Counted from the first letter of the stretch, positions 39,130 to 49,095 are shown. The stretch is DNA of 64,000 nt from Desulfobacterales bacterium (GCA_007134875.1 SLJY01000002.1:1-64000); one strand, 5' to 3'. Numbers and translations are program-made. Notes: a model not told the origin generated them from the sequence alone.

Positions 39130-40394
39130 CGGCCCCCCGATTTAAAAATATGGAAATCGAACCCGAAATACAAGGCGCAACCCGGTATCAAAAGGTAAGC
39201 TACCCCATCCGCTACGGCCTGTACGGAGAAATCCGCACAAAAGGCTATATTTTCGGCTATAACCGGAACGGGGAGATCAAAACGATCCGGGGGCGCTCCG
39301 GCGGGTGGCTCGAAACCGCCGAGTGGCTCAAGCGAAGCGCAGGCAATGACTGGGCCTATTTTTCGGCGGGCGGCTACAACGGCGCCTACAATTACACTGG
39401 GGAATATTATGTCCCCTGCCTTCCCTACCAGACCAACGCCATATTCGGCCACGGGAAATTCGACTCCCCGGAGGTGAAAAAGGCTTTTGCGGCGTGGCAT
39501 GAACTTGCGGAAAAACTGCCCGGGATGGACCGAAACGGGCTTTCGGAAAAACAGGCCGCATTGATCGGCCGGATTATCGGCACGCCACCCCGGCGTCTCG
39601 AAAAACGGGGGAAAGAACTCCACGGCATCATCGGCGGGCCGGTCACCGTGCTGCCGCCTGAAACACGGCACGTGGAATACGACGTCATCCCATTAAGAAT
39701 AGCGGACGGGTGCCTGTACAACTGTGGATTCTGCCGGGTGAAATCCGGCGGGGGATTCCGCGTCCGGAGCCGGGAGGATATAACTGGGCAGATCCATGCA
39801 TTGCGGGATTTCTACGGAGACGACCGGGTCAACTACCACTCGGTCTTTCTGGGCGAGCATGACGCGCTGTTCGCCGGATCCGAAAGGATCGGTTTTGCCG
39901 CGCAAACGGCATGGGACGTATTGGATATCGGGCAATCGGTAATGGCCGACCCCCGGCTCTTTTTGTTCGCAAGCGCGAATTCACTCCTCAGGGCGGACGA
40001 TACCGTCTTTTCGCTATTAAACGGCCTTCCCTTTTACACGCACATCAACGTGGGCCTTGAATCCGGCGACCCGGAAACCCTTTCGCTTCTTCAAAAACCC
40101 ATCAGCGCCCAAAAAGTCGGGGACGCGTTTTCCCGGATGATCGAAATCAACCACGCGTACCCGTCAATCGAGGTCAGCGCCAATTTCGTCGTCGGCGCTG
40201 ATCTTCCGGAAACGCACCTTCCGTCGATCCTGGATCTCACCGGAAACCGGCTGGAACGCTTCTACCCCAAGGGCGATATCTACCTCTCCCCCCTGGAAAA
40301 TATCGGCCCCAAAGAAAGGCTTCTCAACACCTTCAACGAATTCAAGCGTCTCTGCCGGCTGCCAGCATATCTCTACCTGATCCAGCGCCTGTGA
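39126..40394 (+). CDS. Radical SAM protein of unassigned function
   Basis: IADGCLYNCGFCRVKSGGGF (CxxxCxxC); VNYHSVFLGEHDAL; HINVGLESGDPETLSLLQKPI; ATGA overlap with the U32 gene. Confidence 0.82.
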   Translation: MTAPRFKNMEIEPEIQGATRYQKVSYPIRYGLYGEIRTKGYIFGYNRNGEIKTIRGRSGGWLETAEWLKRSAGNDWAYFSAGGYNGAYNYTGEYYVPCLPYQTNAIFGHGKFDSPEVKKAFAAWHELAEKLPGMDRNGLSEKQAALIGRIIGTPPRRLEKRGKELHGIIGGPVTVLPPETRHVEYDVIPLRIADGCLYNCGFCRVKSGGGFRVRSREDITGQIHALRDFYGDDRVNYHSVFLGEHDALFAGSERIGFAAQTAWDVLDIGQSVMADPRLFLFASANSLLRADDTVFSLLNGLPFYTHINVGLESGDPETLSLLQKPISAQKVGDAFSRMIEINHAYPSIEVSANFVVGADLPETHLPSILDLTGNRLERFYPKGDIYLSPLENIGPKERLLNTFNEFKRLCRLPAYLYLIQRL

Positions 40395-40421
40395 AAACCC
40401 GCCCGGCCCGTACCGGACACC

Positions 40422-40703
40422 TTACTCCCGGTTTTTTAAACGCTCCAGGGCGTTTTCCAGGGCCACATCCACCTTCTCGCTCACTCCCGCTGCATCTTCG
40501 ATTAACCGGGCGATATCGGTCATCCCTTCATCCAAGGCCTTGTCCGCCCATTTCCGGTATGTCTCCACGTGATCCTTGTTGTGCTTGATCCAGTGGTTCA
40601 GGAGCTTTTCCATTTTTTCAGGAAAACTCATCTCCGATTCCTTGTCATGCTTGTGGTGGTGATGATGATGGTCTTCATGATCGTGACGATGCGCCATATT
40701 CAA
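40422..40703 (-). CDS. Small His-rich hypothetical protein
   Basis: MNMAHRHDHEDHHHHHHKHDKESEMSFPEKMEKLLNHWIKHNKDHVETYRKWADKA. Confidence 0.7.
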   Translation of the reverse strand: MNMAHRHDHEDHHHHHHKHDKESEMSFPEKMEKLLNHWIKHNKDHVETYRKWADKALDEGMTDIARLIEDAAGVSEKVDVALENALERLKNRE

Positions 40704-40757
40704 AATCCTCCTTATTTATCGATTCGGTTCGGTTTGATTTCATTATTCACTCGCCTG

Positions 40758-41573
40758 CTATTTTATGGCGGCAAGGGACTGAACCTCCCGCTCCTTGAGG
40801 TATCGCCACTTTCCTTCGGGCAGGCTGCCTATCGAAAGACCGGCCATGCGTACCCGGTGAAGGCTTTTGACCTCGTTTTCCACGGCATCCACCATGCGGC
40901 GGATCTGGCGCTTACGCCCCTCGCGCAGGATGATCCGAAACCGGTTTTTCGATTCGCGCCGGACTTCCGCCGGCCGGGTTTGCTTCCCGTCGATTTCGAT
41001 CCCCCCGGCCATTTGCTTCAGTGCGGCATCGGAGATTTCGTGCCTGGTTTCCACCACGTATTCCTTTTCATGATCAAAGGAGGGGTGCGCCAGCCGATGA
41101 TGAATTCTGCCGTCGTTGGTCAGAAGCAAAAGGCCGGTTGAGTCCTTGTCCAGGCGTCCAACGGGGAACACCCGCTCCCGGACGGGAACCAGTTCGACAA
41201 CAATCGGCTCGCCCTCGTGCCGGCAGCTGCTGATATATCCCTTAGGCTTGTTGAGCAGGATATAAACCGGCTTTTCTTTCACGGCAATCGGCCGGCCGTC
41301 GACTTCCACCCGGTCGGCTTCCGGGTCCACGCGGGTGCCCATTTCCCTTACCACGGATCCGTTCACCCGCACGCGTCCGGCCGCGATGAGGCGTTCCCCC
41401 TCGCGGCGGGAGCAGACGCCGGCTTTGGCCAGAAATTTCTGCAATCGGATGGTTTGGTCCGCTTTTTCCCCGGTGTCCCCGGGTTTGCCGGTGTTTCCGC
41501 TATCCGTGCTACTCATGGTATCTCCCGCGTTCGTCACGCCCGAACGAAAACCAGGATGCTTTGTCGGGGGCAC
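40758..41573 (-). CDS. RsuA/RluB-family pseudouridine synthase
   Basis: IRLQKFLAKAGVCSRREGERLIAAGRVRVNG (S4); YILLNKPKGYISS; FPVGRLDKDSTGLLLLTNDG. Probable start at internal MSSTDSGNTG. Confidence 0.92.
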   Translation of the reverse strand: MPPTKHPGFRSGVTNAGDTMSSTDSGNTGKPGDTGEKADQTIRLQKFLAKAGVCSRREGERLIAAGRVRVNGSVVREMGTRVDPEADRVEVDGRPIAVKEKPVYILLNKPKGYISSCRHEGEPIVVELVPVRERVFPVGRLDKDSTGLLLLTNDGRIHHRLAHPSFDHEKEYVVETRHEISDAALKQMAGGIEIDGKQTRPAEVRRESKNRFRIILREGRKRQIRRMVDAVENEVKSLHRVRMAGLSIGSLPEGKWRYLKEREVQSLAAIK

Positions 41574-41601
41574 AGAATGCGCTGCTTACATCGCTTCACT
41601 A

Positions 41602-42789
41602 TCAGGACCGGTAATCCGCATTGATTTTCACGTATTCAACCGAAAAATCGCAGGTCCACGCGATCTCTTCCGCCACGCCGGCTTTCAGGTCGATACGAAC
41701 GCTGAATTCCGGCTGCTTCAGGACCTCCGTTGCCGCGTTTTCGGCCCCCCGGCCAACGTACTGGCCGTTTTCAACCAAAAGAACGTCCCCAAAATACAAA
41801 TCGACCCGCTCCGGATCGAAATCAACGCCTGCCCGGCCCATGGCTGCAAAGATCCGTCCCCAGTTGGCATCCTGCCCGAAAAACGCGGTTTTAACAAGGT
41901 TCGAGTTGGCCACGGTATCGGCGATCCGCCGTGCATCCGCATGCGATGCGGCATTGACAACGGATATCTCAACCAGCTTGGTCGCCCCTTCCCCGTCCCG
42001 GACACACATCTTTGCAAGCGCCACCAGCACCGCTTCCAGGGTCTCCGAGAAGGTAATTTTATCGTCATCCGTCCGCACTTTCGCACCGGACATGCCGTTT
42101 GCCAGGACCAGCAGGGTATCGTTGGTGCTGGTATCCCCATCAATGGTGATGCGGTTAAAGGATTTTTCGTTGGCCTCAGCCACGATGCGCCGGAGGTCGT
42201 CACGCCCGATGCCGATATCCGTTGCCGCAAAGCAGAGCATGGTCGCCATGTCCGGCCGGATCATGCCCGCCCCTTTGGCGATGCCGGTTATCGTGTAGGA
42301 AATCCCGCCGATTTCCCCTTTTCGGGTGACCACCTTGGGTACGGTATCCGTGGTCATGATAGCCCGGGCAAATCCCGCAAGCCCATCTTCCGGGGAAAGC
42401 ATCCGGGTAAGCGCCGGAACCGCTGCCTCCACCTTTTCAACGGGAAGCTTCTGGCCGATAACGCCGGTGGAGGCCACGAGCACCTCTTCTTCATCGATTC
42501 CCAGATCCCCGGCCGGCGCCTTTGCCATGGCAATGGCATCGTTCATGCCCGCATCCCCGGTGCAGCAGTTTGCATTGCCGGAATTGACGATAATCGCACG
42601 GCAGGTGCCGGATGCGGCAAGGCGTTCCCGGTCCAGCCGGACGCAGGCCGCCGTAACGCGGTTATTCGTGAACATCCCGGCCGCGACGGCCGGACGCTCG
42701 CTCACCAGCAGGCCTAAATCCATCTGTCCGTTTTTCTTGATCCCGGCCGCGATGCCGGCGGCGAGAAAGCCCTTTACGGCGTGATTCAT
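41602..42789 (-). CDS. argJ: Bifunctional ornithine acetyltransferase/N-acetylglutamate synthase
   Basis: GVIGQKLP; KGAGMIRPDMATMLCF; RITIDGDTSTNDTLLVLANG; FFGQDANWGRIFAAMGRAGVDFD. Confidence 0.95.
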   Translation of the reverse strand: MNHAVKGFLAAGIAAGIKKNGQMDLGLLVSERPAVAAGMFTNNRVTAACVRLDRERLAASGTCRAIIVNSGNANCCTGDAGMNDAIAMAKAPAGDLGIDEEEVLVASTGVIGQKLPVEKVEAAVPALTRMLSPEDGLAGFARAIMTTDTVPKVVTRKGEIGGISYTITGIAKGAGMIRPDMATMLCFAATDIGIGRDDLRRIVAEANEKSFNRITIDGDTSTNDTLLVLANGMSGAKVRTDDDKITFSETLEAVLVALAKMCVRDGEGATKLVEISVVNAASHADARRIADTVANSNLVKTAFFGQDANWGRIFAAMGRAGVDFDPERVDLYFGDVLLVENGQYVGRGAENAATEVLKQPEFSVRIDLKAGVAEEIAWTCDFSVEYVKINADYRS

Positions 42790-42879
42790 GTTTCTTTCCT
42801 TTCACCGGGGAAAAACATCCAGCTTGCCCGGCGGAAAATTGTTGCGGAGAGAGTGGTGAATTGAATAATATACCCCACC

Positions 42880-43734
42880 ATGAAAAACTTCAAGCTGACA
42901 ATCGAATACGACGGGACGGATTTCAATGGGTGGCAGATCCAGGCGGCGGGACGGACGGTACAGAAAACGATTGAACAGGCGATTTCAACGATGACCCGAA
43001 GCCGGGTCCGCGTAACCGGATCCGGCCGCACCGACGCCGGCGTTCACGCCCTGGGCCAGGTGGCCGCGTTCCGGTGCGACACCCGGCTTTCGGCCGAAGC
43101 GTTCTTCTCCGGGCTGAACAGCCTTTTGCCCGGCGATATCGTGATCCACTCGTGTGAAGCGGTTCATGAATCCTTTCATCCGCGGTTCGACGCCACCGCG
43201 AAAACCTACATCTACCGGATCCTCAATCGCCCCCTGGCCCCGGCGATTGGCCGTACGTACTGCTGGCACGTCAAAAAGCCCCTGGATCTGTCCGCCATGG
43301 AAGAAGCCGCCAGACACCTCACGGGAACCCATGATTTCAAGGGGTTCGAAAACACGGGAAGCCCCCGCTCCCACACCGTGCGAAGCGTTTCGGAAGCATG
43401 CTTTACAACGGAGCCCTTCGGGCAACACATTCCCGCCGCACCGTTTCCGGATGCGCCCCAACCCCCAATGCGCTTTGCCGGGGCATCGGATGGCGTCATC
43501 GTTTCACTGCGCATCACGGCCGACGGTTTTTTGCGTTACATGGTCCGCAACATCACGGCCACCCTCGTGGACATCGGCCTCTCCAGGCGCCCCCCCGAAG
43601 ACGTGAACCGCATTCTGGAACAAAAGAACCGGGCCCTTGCATCGCCCACCGCACCCCCCCACGGCCTTTTCCTCTCAAGCGTCCAATATCCTCAATCCCG
43701 GCACCGTCCCATGCGATACGTTGAGGCACCATAG
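42880..43734 (+). CDS. truA: tRNA pseudouridine(38-40) synthase
   Basis: IEYDGTDFNGWQIQAAGRTVQKTIEQA; GSGRTDAGVHALGQVAAF; FLRYMVRNITATLVDIG. Confidence 0.94.
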   Translation: MKNFKLTIEYDGTDFNGWQIQAAGRTVQKTIEQAISTMTRSRVRVTGSGRTDAGVHALGQVAAFRCDTRLSAEAFFSGLNSLLPGDIVIHSCEAVHESFHPRFDATAKTYIYRILNRPLAPAIGRTYCWHVKKPLDLSAMEEAARHLTGTHDFKGFENTGSPRSHTVRSVSEACFTTEPFGQHIPAAPFPDAPQPPMRFAGASDGVIVSLRITADGFLRYMVRNITATLVDIGLSRRPPEDVNRILEQKNRALASPTAPPHGLFLSSVQYPQSRHRPMRYVEAP

Positions 43735-43765
43735 GATGTGCCGAGGCCCCGAAGCGCATCATCCC

Positions 43766-45076
43766 TCACCCCTCCAAATCCCGCACACCCGCCAACACAA
43801 TATCAAACAACGCCTGCACATCGTCTTCCTCCAAACACGAAAACGCCACGCGCAGATCCGTTTCCCCTAATGCGATAAGCCCCACCCCGTACTCATCCAG
43901 CAGGTGAATCCGCAATCTCTCTGCGTCCACAGTCTTAAGCCGGATGCACATGAAGTATCCCGAGTTAAAAGGATACACATCCCATGCGGATGCGTATTTT
44001 TCATCGGCCAGCACGGCCTTGATTTTTTCCGCCCGTCTGCGCATCAACTCGTATTTTTCCTTCTTCTGAGCCTCATAGTCCGGGTCCCGCATCGCTTTAA
44101 GCACAATCGACTGGCTCAGGTGACTGGCGTTGGAAATATTTCCCCGGACACACCCGGCGGTTTTCCGTTCCAGCGCATCGTAAAACAGCGCCGGATCGCC
44201 GCCGGCTTCACACCCGTAGGTTATAAAACCAACCCGCAGGCCCCATACATAGTCCTCCTTGGTGGCGCCGTCGAGCTTCACGGCCAGCAGCCGCTCATGC
44301 CGACCAACCAGGCGGGAGAAAATCGACTCACGCAAAATCCCGTTTTCGTAAACCAGCCCGAAATACGCATCGTCGCACACCACGACCAAATTGGTACCAT
44401 CCTGCGCCGTCCCGGTAAGCACATCAGCAATCCGCTCGGCCTCCTCTTCGGTAACCGTGTATCCGCTGGGATTCTGGGGAAAGTTGAGCAGCACAGTGAC
44501 CTTGTCGTTGATTGCCGCCTCGTGCCGGAGGCTTTCGGCAAGCGCGTCCACATCGTATCCGCCGTCTTCGGTGAACAGGTTGTACTGGCGAATGACGGCT
44601 TTTTTCCGGACCGAAAGGATCATGTTGTAGTTGCCCCACATCATATCGGGCAGCAATACCACGTCGCCGGGATCGATCCAGACATCGGCGAAAACGCTGA
44701 TACCATGGGTGATGCCGTTGGTCACCACCGGCAGGCTGACGGCTCTACCCTCCATGGACGGATTCTTTTTGAACAAGGCGTCGCGCCACACCGAACGCAG
44801 CTCCGGCAAACCGTATGACGGTGCATAGGTCAATGATTCTTCAGGCATGATGCCGGTAATGGAATCGACAATCGACTGAAGCACCATCGGCCGGCCCTTT
44901 TCCTTTGCGATTCCAATGGTGGCGTTCAACCGGTGTGCTTTTTCCTTTGCCTCGGCGCTCTGGGACAATATCCCCTTGGGAAAAAACAGGTTCTTCCCGA
45001 TATCCGAGAGCATCTCAAAAACACGGGGGTTTGCTTCTTCGATCAATTCGTTCAAATGGGATGCAAGCGGGTTCAT
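43766..45076 (-). CDS. PLP-dependent class I/II aminotransferase
   Basis: TYAPSYGLPELRSVWRD; DVVLLPDMMWGNYNMIL; LLNFPQNPSGYTVTEEE; AVKLDGATKEDYVWGLRVGF. Start chosen at MNPLASHLNEL; ORF track start 45232 extends into repeats. Confidence 0.87.
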   Translation of the reverse strand: MNPLASHLNELIEEANPRVFEMLSDIGKNLFFPKGILSQSAEAKEKAHRLNATIGIAKEKGRPMVLQSIVDSITGIMPEESLTYAPSYGLPELRSVWRDALFKKNPSMEGRAVSLPVVTNGITHGISVFADVWIDPGDVVLLPDMMWGNYNMILSVRKKAVIRQYNLFTEDGGYDVDALAESLRHEAAINDKVTVLLNFPQNPSGYTVTEEEAERIADVLTGTAQDGTNLVVVCDDAYFGLVYENGILRESIFSRLVGRHERLLAVKLDGATKEDYVWGLRVGFITYGCEAGGDPALFYDALERKTAGCVRGNISNASHLSQSIVLKAMRDPDYEAQKKEKYELMRRRAEKIKAVLADEKYASAWDVYPFNSGYFMCIRLKTVDAERLRIHLLDEYGVGLIALGETDLRVAFSCLEEDDVQALFDIVLAGVRDLEG

Positions 45077-45117
45077 CAACAAGCCCTTTTCTGATAGTGG
45101 TAAATGATTAATACTGT

Positions 45118-45179
45118 TTATAAACAGTGGCTGAACGGAAGCCGTCTTTTTCGCCAATTTCTGTGTCAGCCTTAAATTT
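45118..45179 (-). repeat. Family-B end fragment abutting family-A copy
   Basis: TTATAAACAGTGGCTGAACGGAAGCCGTCTTTTTCGCCAATTTCTGTGTCAGCCTTAAATTT is the reverse complement of the B right end up to the A insertion point. Confidence 0.75.
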
Positions 45180-45377
45180 GATGCACTCGTAAAAGTCTCG
45201 ATCTGTCGGCTTTGTAAAAAGTTCAAGATCAAGGCTTGCGCGATTTCGAAGAATACAGAGTATTTGGCGTACGTGTATGTTTACAAGGCGTAAGCCGCAA
45301 ATCCTGAGATATCGCGCGTAACGCAGATATTGGACTTTTTTAAAATCCGTCGGATCGCGGCTTTTTACAAGCCTGTC
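45180..45377 (+). repeat. Family-A element, longest copy (198 bp)
   Basis: GATGCACTCGTAAAAGTCTCGATCTGTCGGC...GTCGGATCGCGGCTTTTTACAAGCCTGTC; preceded by a family-B end. Confidence 0.88.
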
Positions 45378-45393
45378 AAAAGGCGGCGGCATT

Positions 45394-46344
45394 TCAAGCA
45401 TCCTCCTTGTATATTTTCCGCATTCGTTCCGGAAGCCTTTTTTTCATGTCGGCTCGTTTTCTTGGATTGAATCCGCCCGAAAGCCAGAAAGCAAATATTC
45501 TCAAATCCCTTTTCCTGAGTTTTCCCCTTTCGTAGGACCTCAAGAAATGGCGAATTCCATCATTGTCAATCCTTAGACGGCGCAGGCATCGAATATCAAA
45601 AAATCTTTTGAAAAATGGAATTCTTGAAATAATAAATGCTTTTTTGGTTTTGTCGGTGTCGATCAGATACATTGTCTCACCGTCATCCTTCCGCACCAGG
45701 AGGAAATTATGCCCCACAATATCGGTATGACGATAACCGGCATCATGAACCCGGCGCGTGATGATCGCCATTTGCTCTATCAGCCGGTATCGTTCGGGGT
45801 CATCTTCCTCCATCTCCCCGATCAGGGAGCTTACGCGTACCCCCTCTTCGATCGCCTCGTAGATGAAATACCCGACCTGTGAAAAACCGCTCCCGCACGA
45901 AGAAAAAGCAACGGGACGTATCGTTGGAATCCCTGCTTCCCAGAGCCATACAGCCCCGCGATAACTTCTTTTGGCCCCCGAACTGAACAGGCTTTTTAAT
46001 GCAAGATCCAACCTGTGCCCGAACCGTTTGTTATCCGATGGCGAAAACCGTTTTATAACGTAGCTTCTCCCGTTATATTCCCTGAATCGCAGCTGATGCC
46101 TTTCTTCTCGGTTTCTGGTGATTGCGGTACTGGTTTCCCGGTTTAAAAAACCAATGAACCCCTCGGTTTCGTATTGCGGGTCATAAAAAATCCATTCAAA
46201 CTTCGGCTTTTCGCTCACGAGCGGTTTTCCCTTACGCATAGAATTATTGCGATCGTAAATTTCAGGCCCATTCCCACTATCGTCTTTCATTTTCCCGTGT
46301 TGGCGGAGGGTCCGAATAAGGACCTTCTTGCTTTTTTTCTCCAT
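45394..46344 (-). CDS. LPS-kinase (InaA/WaaP)-like protein
   Basis: FREYNGRSYVIKRFSPSDNKRFGHRLDLALKSLF; VHDAGYRHTDIVGHNFLLVRKDDGETMYLIDTDKTKKA. Confidence 0.65.
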   Translation of the reverse strand: MEKKSKKVLIRTLRQHGKMKDDSGNGPEIYDRNNSMRKGKPLVSEKPKFEWIFYDPQYETEGFIGFLNRETSTAITRNREERHQLRFREYNGRSYVIKRFSPSDNKRFGHRLDLALKSLFSSGAKRSYRGAVWLWEAGIPTIRPVAFSSCGSGFSQVGYFIYEAIEEGVRVSSLIGEMEEDDPERYRLIEQMAIITRRVHDAGYRHTDIVGHNFLLVRKDDGETMYLIDTDKTKKAFIISRIPFFKRFFDIRCLRRLRIDNDGIRHFLRSYERGKLRKRDLRIFAFWLSGGFNPRKRADMKKRLPERMRKIYKEDA

Positions 46345-47033
46345 GTCCTTGCGATCAAAAACACCTTATCCAGCAAGCTGCCGAATCGAAAAAGAAAGCT
46401 GCCGCGTTCATGCTTTCCGATATGATTGAAAGCATCCGGCATTCTCCGAACAAGCCAGGCAAGTTCCATATTGATTCTTGTTTTTTTGAACAGAGCCGGC
46501 CTTTTCAGCTTAAAATCAATTAAATACGCGTCCCTGCCTGCAACCAGAAAATTTTCCGGCTTGGAATCCTTGCGTGTATACCCCATGCGATGAAGCCTTC
46601 GGACTTCTTCCAAAACGGCGCGTTCGTCACCACTTTCGGGCACTCTTCCCTCGATGAACCAATAGATCAGAAAGCTGTCGACCACCATCCCGAAAAACCG
46701 CTTTTCCGCGGCCAGAACCGGCATGGGACCGTTTATGCCAAGCCTGCGCAACGTATTCATATCTTTATACCGGCGAATCGGCTCGCTGCTCCGGAGCAAC
46801 GTAAAAAAACGCGCCATTCTTTTGCGGTTTTTCCCCCGGGGAATCTTGATGACAGCCTCCCGGGATCCAAAAGCGCATTTTGCGGTGAATGAATTCCGGT
46901 TGTCCCTGTATATCTCCAAAGTTTCAATTTCATCCGACAATACGCGGTCAACAAGCATTCTTGCTGCCTGATTATCCTGCGAGGAAACAATACGGTATCC
47001 CCGGTAAGAAAATACAATGTCTGAATCTGGCAT
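46287..47033 (-). CDS. LPS-kinase (InaA/WaaP)-like protein
   Basis: EAVIKIPRGKNRKRMARFFTLLRSSEP; LHRMGYTRKDSKPENFLVAGRDAYLIDFKLKRPALF. Start chosen at MPDSDIVFSYRGYR. Confidence 0.6.
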   Translation of the reverse strand: MPDSDIVFSYRGYRIVSSQDNQAARMLVDRVLSDEIETLEIYRDNRNSFTAKCAFGSREAVIKIPRGKNRKRMARFFTLLRSSEPIRRYKDMNTLRRLGINGPMPVLAAEKRFFGMVVDSFLIYWFIEGRVPESGDERAVLEEVRRLHRMGYTRKDSKPENFLVAGRDAYLIDFKLKRPALFKKTRINMELAWLVRRMPDAFNHIGKHERGSFLFRFGSLLDKVFLIARTWRKKARRSLFGPSANTGK

Positions 47034-47169
47034 GGCGAGTCCACGAAAAGTCACAAACAATGACGAAAAATACTGATTTCCGTTCAGGCACCATAATATC
47101 CTTATACTGATATCACAAACACGGTGCCGGCGTTTTTGCAACCGTCAGGCTGCAATACTTCCGAAGTCG

Positions 47170-47958
47170 TCAAAATTCATACCCGAAGTCTTTAATAAAC
47201 CGCTCCGCCGCCTTAAACACACGCATCCTGGAATAGTCATCATAATAATCCCTATATGCATGCGGCGGTTGTGATGCCGAACCGGACACTTTGACTTTAC
47301 GGAATACCGGCCTTGCAAGCCCAAGATTTTCAAACAAGACCGCTGCGTCAGTTTCGAGCGTTTCAAAACGGACATAGTCATCGCAGCAAAAAGAATTTTT
47401 GTCATAAACAAACGGGTACAAATGCTGCCTTAGTGTCTTAATCTTATAATTTTGATAACCCGCCCGTATTATTCCGCTTCCGGTAAATCCTTCAATGAAG
47501 CTTTCAAAGGGGATATCCACAACCCCCGATCTTCCCTCCCGCCCCGAAGCCATCCACCGGTAGCGCGAAACCGCAAGATCCCATGGATTGCGGATGGTTG
47601 TCACTTTGAAGGCTTCTTTCCAAAGCCGATCCCCCAATACCTTGCGGACATCCTTTGCGGATTGGTGCTGTTTCAGGAAGGCAGCCCCCATCACCTTGGC
47701 CGCGAATCGCAAAGCGCGATTATCCAGCAACTCATTCCGGGGCCGCGGGACTCCCCTGAAAAACAGGCTGTTTCTCTGCACCGGCAGGCTGTATCTCTCT
47801 GCATCGATTGAGACGTGAAACGCCATTCCCGGCTCGTCCAACCCGGAAGGAAACGCGCTTTTCGCAGACTCCAGCAAAGCAATTTCAAATGACGTGGATG
47901 CTGTTTTATAGCTTTTCAAATAAACAAGAGTAGGGGCAGTCGGAATAACCACTGTCAT
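47170..47958 (-). CDS. Sulfotransferase-family protein
   Basis: 5'-PSB-like PTLVYLKSYKTASTSFEIALLE and 3'-PB-like VTTIRNPWDLAVSRYRWMASG. Confidence 0.72.
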   Translation of the reverse strand: MTVVIPTAPTLVYLKSYKTASTSFEIALLESAKSAFPSGLDEPGMAFHVSIDAERYSLPVQRNSLFFRGVPRPRNELLDNRALRFAAKVMGAAFLKQHQSAKDVRKVLGDRLWKEAFKVTTIRNPWDLAVSRYRWMASGREGRSGVVDIPFESFIEGFTGSGIIRAGYQNYKIKTLRQHLYPFVYDKNSFCCDDYVRFETLETDAAVLFENLGLARPVFRKVKVSGSASQPPHAYRDYYDDYSRMRVFKAAERFIKDFGYEF

Positions 47959-48012
47959 GATGTTATCTATCCTTTCAGCCGCCGCCGGGTCTGCGCACGA
48001 TTTAACGACTGC

Positions 48013-49095
48013 TCATAATCGATTCTCTGCATCGGGATGCGGAAGACGCCTGAACCATTGCTCAAACTGTTCGTGACGCCCCATAATGACGGATTCAATA
48101 AATGTAACCAGCATGGCGTTTACTTCCTTGCCATGCTTTTCCTTGACAAGCTTATGAAGCGTCCAGTCAAGAAGTGAAAACCGCAACTGCCGCCGGAAAT
48201 GATCGTCACCGCCATCGATATCAGGCCGCCTTTCCAGGAGAAAATTCCAGTACTTTACAAGTACAGGGGCATAAAACCTCGGGAAACCATACTTTACGTT
48301 GTTTTCATCGCTGCCGGATGCATCTTTGATAAACAAGGGATCGGCCTGTATCAAACGAAGCGCATCTATGAAAAACCACCGCTTTTCAAGGCCCATTTTT
48401 TCAAAATCGACAAAAACCACCTGATTGCTTGAAGGCCTCAAAATATTGCCATGAAATATATCCCGATGCACAATAATGGGGGGGGTCAGCCTCTGGGTTT
48501 TTGCCATTGATTGCTTCCAGAAAGCAAGCGATTTCAGAAACACCCGGAGCGGCAATTTTCTTTTTACGAAAAAACCGACGCAAAGGGTCCGCAATGTCTT
48601 TGCGCTCTTTGCAAATTTCAATCGATTCAGCTTTTCCCAGACCCAACCGATGCATCCATGCCTTTCACAGGGAAAATCCGATGTGTTGAACTCCGCAATA
48701 CCATTGATAGCGGATTCATAATAGGCCGAGTCCTTTTTTAAGCTGGTATCGTTGGGAATGAACTCGGTAATGAAAAATGAATTGCCAACATGGTAAACTT
48801 TGGGATGCCGGAAAAAATGAAATTCCACATCCCCGAGGTGCTTGTAAATAAATCGTTCCTTGTGAAAACGGAAGTGACGGCTCGCCCTTATCCATGGAAA
48901 TCTGCTCTGCAGCGCCTTAATGAGAAAAATTCCATCCTTGATTCGTACCTGAAAAGCAATGCGTGGATATCTGTTTTTTACTACTTTCAGGACCTGGAAA
49001 TCAGGATCCAGCCGATAAAGATTTTTTTTTAAAAATTTGGGTAGGCGGTCTGTCACGTGACAAATCCATTTTTCAATTTCATCTTCCTGAAACAA
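48013..49095 (-). CDS. Phosphotransferase/LPS-kinase-like protein
   Basis: IIVHRDIFHGNILRPSSNQVVFVDFEKMGLEKRWFFIDALRLI (HxDxxxxN / D.E). Confidence 0.68.
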   Translation of the reverse strand: MFQEDEIEKWICHVTDRLPKFLKKNLYRLDPDFQVLKVVKNRYPRIAFQVRIKDGIFLIKALQSRFPWIRASRHFRFHKERFIYKHLGDVEFHFFRHPKVYHVGNSFFITEFIPNDTSLKKDSAYYESAINGIAEFNTSDFPCERHGCIGWVWEKLNRLKFAKSAKTLRTLCVGFFVKRKLPLRVFLKSLAFWKQSMAKTQRLTPPIIVHRDIFHGNILRPSSNQVVFVDFEKMGLEKRWFFIDALRLIQADPLFIKDASGSDENNVKYGFPRFYAPVLVKYWNFLLERRPDIDGGDDHFRRQLRFSLLDWTLHKLVKEKHGKEVNAMLVTFIESVIMGRHEQFEQWFRRLPHPDAENRL

